From Lysobacteraceae bacterium (lineage in GTDB: Bacteria; Pseudomonadota; Gammaproteobacteria; Xanthomonadales; Xanthomonadaceae): a stretch of 64,000 nt of DNA. A program made the translations under genes and the position numbers. Of the stretch, positions 59,733 through 64,000 are shown piece after piece. A model generated the notes under the pieces. That model saw only the letters and a program-made list of their open reading frames with translations, did no database searches and had not been told where the DNA came from. Numbering within the stretch: the stretch's first letter is position 1; every line of letters begins with the position of its first letter. The DNA lies in NCBI GenBank assembly GCA_004297225.1, contig SCUI01000010.1, forward strand, positions 62,001 through 126,000, in the 5' to 3' direction.

Positions 59733-62665
59733 CGGTCCGAGTCGCGGAGGAAGCGCGCCATGGACGCGCCGGCGTTGACCGGTGCGTATTCGGCGGCGAC
59801 ATCGACGAAGCCGCGCATCACCGCGATCTCGCGCGGGCTGCGGTTGAGCGTGTCGCGCAGGCCGGGGTCGCAACCGGCGCGCAGCAACCGCCGCGTCACC
59901 TTGAGCAAGCCGTGCAACGCGGCCAGGTGCAGCGGTCCGAAACCACGCGGATCCTGCACGTCGAGCGCGACCTCCTCGTCGAGCAGGCGCTCCAGCGCGA
60001 TCAGCACGACGTCCTCGTCGCAGGCGGTGCCGGGTTCGGCGCGCGCGCCGAGCAGCAGCAACAGCGGGGTGACGCCACCTGCGGCCACCGCGTCCGGTTC
60101 GGCGCCGGCCAGCAGCAGGGTATCGAGCAACGCCAGCAGGCGCGGCTTCTCGCGCGCGGTGAAGCCGAACAGCACCGCGCAATGCAGCGGCGTCAGGCCC
60201 TGGGCATCGCCGGCATGCACGTTGGCGCCGGCCTGCAGCAATCGCGCGCACAGGTCCGGCAGGCCCAGCGCCGCGGCCAGCATCAGCACCGTGACTTCGC
60301 CGGGCAGGCGCTGTTCCAGTCCCGCGCCGGCGGCCAGCAGGCGGTCGACGATGTCGACGTGGCGCATGCTCACCGCCGCCGACAGCGGCGTGGCGCCGGT
60401 GTGGGCGCCGAGTTGCGGGTCGGCACCGCGTTCGAGCAGCAGTTCGACGACTTCGCGATGACCACCGCCCGCCGCGCGCAACAGCGCGCTGCACCCTTGC
60501 GCATCGACCGTGTCGATGCCGAAGCCGAGGTCGAGCAGGCGCCGCACCGCGTCGGCATCGCCGACGATCGCCGCGGCGGGCAGGTCGGCGGGTTCCAGCG
60601 CGCGGCCCGGAAGCTGCCAGCCGCGCCAGTCCAGCCATTCCACCAGCTCGCGACGTCCGCTCGCCAGCGCCACGCCCAGCGGCGTCTGCCCGTCGGCCGC
60701 GCGCAGGCCGGGCGAGGCGCCATGCAGGACGAGCACCTTCAGCGCCTGCTCGCGCCCGAGCGCGGCGGCGAGGTGCATCGCCGTCATCCCGCGCGAATCG
60801 CGTGCGGCGCGATCGGCGCCATTGGCCAGCAGGCGCGCCGCCAACCGCGTCCAGTCCAGGCGTACGGCCAGCGCCAGTGGCGGATCGCCAGCCGCGCCAG
60901 GCCCGAACGGGTCGGCGCCGCGTTCCAGCAGTCCGATCGCGAACGACTCGAGCGACCGGTCGACACCGTCGGCAGCGGCGCAGGCATCGAGGAAACACCC
61001 CAAGCCGCCCACTCCTGTGGGCGCGACGCCGCGATCCAGCCATTTCGCCAATGCATCGAGCGCCTCGGGGCCCTGGGCGAGCAGGGCGAGCAGGCCCGTT
61101 GGTTCGACTTCCGGCTCCGGCGCGGTTGCATCGCCCGCGACTGCATCGGTTTCCGCGTCAGGATCCGCTTCGTCCTCGGGTTCGGGCACCGCCGGAATCG
61201 GATAATCGGGATCGAGCGCCGCGACCACCGTCCAGCGGCGCTCCCGGGCGGCGATGTCGACCGGCCGCAAGCCCTCCTCGTCGATCGCGCCGCGATCGGC
61301 GCCGGCCGCCAGCAACACTTCCACCAGCTCGGGATGGCCCGCGCCGGCGGCCTCGTGCAGCGCGCTGCGCCCGCGTGCGTCGCGCGCGTCGACCTTCGCC
61401 TTGTGCTTGAGCAGCAACTGCACGCCGGCCGGATCGTCCTCGTCGATACCGGCCGCGGCCAGCAGTGCCGGGGTCGCGCCCTCCGGCTGCGGGCTGGCGC
61501 CACGCTCCAGCAGGAAGCGCGCAAGCCGCCAGTTGCCGGCGGTGCAGGCGACGCCCAGTGGCGACAGGCCTTCCTCGTTCGTTACCTCGAGTTCGGCCGC
61601 GGCATCGCGCAGCAGCGCGGCGACGCCGGGATCGGAACTGCGCGCGGCGTGGTGAAGCGGCGTGTTGCCGTCGCGATCGCGCACCCGCGGATCGGCGCCG
61701 TTGGCCAGCAGCGTCATCACCGCTTCCGGACGGCCGTGCCAGCTGTCGCGGGTCGCCGCGAGCAGCGGCGTCATGCCGGCGTGGGCGGCATTGAGGTCGA
61801 GGCCGCGCGCGATCAGCGCGCGCAACAGGCGCAGGTCCGGCAGCACCGCCGCCAGCACCGGCAGGCTGCGCTGGTCGCGATCCTCGGCGGGCGGCAAGGC
61901 GTGCGGATCGGCGCCTGCTTCCAGCAGCGCCAGCGCGCGGTCGACGCGGCCGCCGCGTGCGGCGGCGTAGAGCGCGGCTTCCGGGTCTTCGCCATCGGCA
62001 AGTGCGACGCGGTCGTCGTCGGCATCGCCATCGGCCTCCATCGCCGCCAACCATGGCTCCAGCCGCCGCGCCGGCGGCGCCACGCGCTGCAGCAACCAGT
62101 GCAGTAGCGGTGCCAGCACCAGCGCCGCGAGCACCACGTTCCAGCGCGCGCGCGCGTCGAGCAGTCCCGGCCACGCCAGCAGCAACGGCAGCGACGCCAG
62201 CACCACCACGGCGACCGCCACGCCCAGCCCGCGCCAGGCGCCGGGTTCGAATTTCGAGATCGCGTGCCAATGCTGCGTGGCCTTGCCGCCTTCGCGCGCC
62301 AGGCCATGCCACCAGGGCCACGCATGCCAGGCCGCCAGCAAGGCCAGCCCCAAGGCCAGGCTGGTGGCGAGGGCGGCACCCAGGGTGCCGCGCGCCAGCA
62401 GCGAGGCGAACGGCCAGGCCAGCAACGCGGCGAACAGGCCGGCGGTCGCCAGCCACGCCAGCAGCAGCGACCAGGCGTCGGCGCGCCAGCCGTCGGCGAC
62501 CGCGTCGCCCTTGCGCTGCCAGCGCGCCGCGGCCAGTGCGAACGCCGGTTGCGCCAGCGTCGCGCCGAGCGCGGCGGCGGTGCCGCCGAAGCCTGCGACG
62601 GCAGTGAGGCCGAGCCCCGAGGCCAGCGCCGCCAGCGGCAGCAGCGCCTTGCGCGAATCAGGCAT
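59729..62665 (-). CDS. Large membrane-anchored ankyrin-repeat protein
   Basis: 978 residues. About five membrane helices at the N-terminus (residues 10-200), then at least a dozen ankyrin repeats of the type GxTPLHxAAxxGxxxxVxxLLxxGADP (for example [101 protein letters not shown]). Ankyrin repeats bind proteins; target unknown. Its start overlaps the YcgL gene end by 8 bases, so it is probably in one transcript with cydB-ycgL. Confidence 0.9.
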   Translation of the reverse strand: MPDSRKALLPLAALASGLGLTAVAGFGGTAAALGATLAQPAFALAAARWQRKGDAVADGWRADAWSLLLAWLATAGLFAALLAWPFASLLARGTLGAALATSLALGLALLAAWHAWPWWHGLAREGGKATQHWHAISKFEPGAWRGLGVAVAVVVLASLPLLLAWPGLLDARARWNVVLAALVLAPLLHWLLQRVAPPARRLEPWLAAMEADGDADDDRVALADGEDPEAALYAAARGGRVDRALALLEAGADPHALPPAEDRDQRSLPVLAAVLPDLRLLRALIARGLDLNAAHAGMTPLLAATRDSWHGRPEAVMTLLANGADPRVRDRDGNTPLHHAARSSDPGVAALLRDAAAELEVTNEEGLSPLGVACTAGNWRLARFLLERGASPQPEGATPALLAAAGIDEDDPAGVQLLLKHKAKVDARDARGRSALHEAAGAGHPELVEVLLAAGADRGAIDEEGLRPVDIAARERRWTVVAALDPDYPIPAVPEPEDEADPDAETDAVAGDATAPEPEVEPTGLLALLAQGPEALDALAKWLDRGVAPTGVGGLGCFLDACAAADGVDRSLESFAIGLLERGADPFGPGAAGDPPLALAVRLDWTRLAARLLANGADRAARDSRGMTAMHLAAALGREQALKVLVLHGASPGLRAADGQTPLGVALASGRRELVEWLDWRGWQLPGRALEPADLPAAAIVGDADAVRRLLDLGFGIDTVDAQGCSALLRAAGGGHREVVELLLERGADPQLGAHTGATPLSAAVSMRHVDIVDRLLAAGAGLEQRLPGEVTVLMLAAALGLPDLCARLLQAGANVHAGDAQGLTPLHCAVLFGFTAREKPRLLALLDTLLLAGAEPDAVAAGGVTPLLLLLGARAEPGTACDEDVVLIALERLLDEEVALDVQDPRGFGPLHLAALHGLLKVTRRLLRAGCDPGLRDTLNRSPREIAVMRGFVDVAAEYAPVNAGASMARFLRDSDR

Positions 62666-62930
62666 CGGTGCCCCAGTCTTCGCTCATCGGGTCGAGCTCG
62701 CTGGCCGGCGGGAACTGCAGGTGGAAGCCGCGCAGCGCGAGGTTTTCGCGCACCGTCGCCGCATCCTCGCGCGCCAGCCTGCGCTCGGGGGTCAACGCCA
62801 CTTCGAGCACGAACTGCAGCGGCCACAGCTGCGTGCGCAGCGGTTCGGGGACGCGCTGGAAATCGTCGCGCGCGGCCAGGTACACGTAGGTATCGGCCTT
62901 TTTCAGGCTCTTGTAGACGTGGGCTTGCAT
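62658..62930 (-). CDS. YcgL domain protein
   Basis: 90 residues. Start [31 protein letters not shown] and later [11 protein letters not shown]-like strand fit the YcgL domain, a small conserved proteobacterial fold of unknown function. 27 bases downstream of cydB. Confidence 0.92.
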   Translation of the reverse strand: MQAHVYKSLKKADTYVYLAARDDFQRVPEPLRTQLWPLQFVLEVALTPERRLAREDAATVRENLALRGFHLQFPPASELDPMSEDWGTDA

Positions 62931-62957
62931 CGCCCGGATTGTGCGGCAAAGGCCGCG

Positions 62958-63974
62958 TCAGTGATAGCCGCTGTCGGCTTCCACCTTGCCGCGGAACACG
63001 CGATAGGACCACCACGTGTAGCCGAGGATCGCCGGCATCAGCAGCAGGATGCCCACGCCCAGGAAGACCTGCGAGGAAGGCGAGGACGCGGCCTGCCAGA
63101 TGGTCAGGTGCGGCGGCACGATGTAGGGCCAGAGGCCCAGCACCAGGCCGGCGAAGCCGAGCGCGAAGAAGGTCAGGGTCAGCACGAACGGCCGTGAATC
63201 GCGCCCTTGCGCCTTCGCCGCGCGCCACAGCGCCAGCGCATTCAGCAGTGCCAGCGCGGGCACCGGCGCCAGCCACCAGAAGTGCCCGCCCTCGAACCAG
63301 CGCGCCATGATCCGCGAGTCCAGGAACGGCAGCCAGGCGCTGACCAGGCCCATGAACGCCACCACCACCAGCACCAGCGGCCGGGTCAGGGTGCGTGCCA
63401 GCGCCTGCAGCGCGCCTTCGGTCTTCAGCACCAGCCAGCCGGCTCCGAGTAGCGCGTAGCCGAACACCAGGGCAATGCCGGTGAGCATCGAGAACGGGCT
63501 GAACCAGGCGAAGCTCGAATTCACGCCACCCGCCAGCGTAGGCTGCGGCAGGCCCTGCACCAGCGCGCCGAGGATCACGCCCTGGGCGAAGGCGACGACA
63601 ATCGAACCGATCGCGAACGCACCGCCCCAGAAGCGCCGGCCGCGGGTCGCCTTGAAGCGGAACTCGAACGCGACCCCGCGGAAGATCAGCGCGATCAGCA
63701 TCATCAGCACCGGCAGGTACAAGGTCGAGAGCACCAGCGCGTAGGCCGCGGGAAACGCCGCCAGCAAGCCGGCACCGCCGAGCACCAGCCAGGTCTCGTT
63801 GCCGTCCCAGATCGGCGCGGCGGTGTTCATCATGTGGTCGAGCTGGGCGCCGTCCTCGGCGAACGGCGCGAGGATGCCCAGGCCGAGGACGAATCCGTCC
63901 AGCAGCACGTACATCAGCACGCCGAAGCCGATCACGCCGAACCACAGCACCGGCAGCACGGTTGGGAAGTCCAT
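62958..63974 (-). CDS. cydB: Cytochrome bd ubiquinol oxidase subunit II
   Basis: 338 residues, nine membrane helices, starting FPTVLPVLWFGVIGFGVLMYVLLDGFVLGLGILAPF, with IWDGNETWLVLGGAGLLAAFPAAYA near 58. Part of the bd-type terminal oxidase of the inner membrane. I use ATG 63974; GTG 63977 fits GGAGG upstream equally well. The upstream 26 bases to the window edge presumably hold the cydA end, which cannot be read. Confidence 0.95.
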   Translation of the reverse strand: MDFPTVLPVLWFGVIGFGVLMYVLLDGFVLGLGILAPFAEDGAQLDHMMNTAAPIWDGNETWLVLGGAGLLAAFPAAYALVLSTLYLPVLMMLIALIFRGVAFEFRFKATRGRRFWGGAFAIGSIVVAFAQGVILGALVQGLPQPTLAGGVNSSFAWFSPFSMLTGIALVFGYALLGAGWLVLKTEGALQALARTLTRPLVLVVVAFMGLVSAWLPFLDSRIMARWFEGGHFWWLAPVPALALLNALALWRAAKAQGRDSRPFVLTLTFFALGFAGLVLGLWPYIVPPHLTIWQAASSPSSQVFLGVGILLLMPAILGYTWWSYRVFRGKVEADSGYH

Positions 63975-64000
63975 CACCGCGGCCCTCCATCAGGGAGCGC

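Noticed and set aside
57864-61043. A 1059-codon minus-strand frame across the antiporter
   Set aside because: Antisense to a well-supported Kef-type antiporter and out of frame with the ankyrin gene; no domain seen.
53126-62107. A 2993-codon open frame on the plus strand across the autotransporter, antiporter and ankyrin genes
   Set aside because: It is the antisense or out-of-frame shadow of GC-rich genes. Its translation is Arg/Ala/His/Gln-rich low complexity with no recognisable domain, and the other strand or frame has clear protein families throughout.

Overview
The window is a dense, high-GC chromosomal segment with short intergenic gaps and almost only housekeeping or conserved genes. 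Gene content and order point to the Xanthomonadaceae/Lysobacteraceae (Lysobacter, Luteimonas and relatives). Evidence includes the algZ-algR-hemC order shared with pseudomonads and xanthomonads, the ftsE-ftsX-rpoH and rhlB/trxA/rho neighbourhoods, Rho with a long basic disordered N-terminus, TopA with a Lys/Ala-rich tail, and GTAG-headed palindromic repeats like those described in Stenotrophomonas. I saw no prophage, insertion sequence or CRISPR array. Species is not determinable from the sequence alone.

Layout. 1-6.8 kb: a cut S9 peptidase, then a long minus-strand run (esterase, algZ, algR, hemC, WYL regulator, patatin) with nearly touching genes. 6.1-14.5 kb: small accessory genes, including a SufR-like regulator with a His-rich lipoprotein, pirin, a DedA-rhodanese fusion, GltS, OsmC, an FMN reductase, and a MerR/B12-binding regulator facing a fasciclin gene across three TGTACA motifs. 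14.5-18.9 kb: tRNA, sugar dehydrogenase lipoprotein, DUF2231, rpoD, dtd. 18.9-24.3 kb: an envelope cluster (LpxL-like acyltransferase, two PH-domain membrane proteins, a family 2 glycosyltransferase, an ArnT-like transferase). 24.3-33.1 kb: def-fmt-rsmB facing LysM-dprA-smg-topA-tsaC. 33.2-41.2 kb: DUF4124 pair, SDR, sppA, MATE pump, DUF3667, DUF3106 and a degenerate sigma-like membrane protein. 41.2-52.2 kb: priA, rpoH, ung, a double-receiver protein, ftsX, ftsE, rhlB, trxA, rho. 52.2-57.7 kb: an autotransporter operon with a TIGR03032 protein and a small GNAT-like protein. 57.9-64 kb: a Kef-type antiporter, ankyrin protein, YcgL and cydB.

The points most worth following are the autotransporter-TIGR03032-small protein operon, the MerR/B12 regulator that keeps the lower-ligand His but lacks the other cobalamin-pocket His residues, a perfect inverted pair of DnaA boxes in the 444-bp region before priA, a 27-bp perfect inverted repeat translated inside a DprA that also lacks its N-terminal domain, and GTAG-type repeats that sit on stop codons of several genes. 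All calls rest on reading the sequence and family knowledge; no database search was run.
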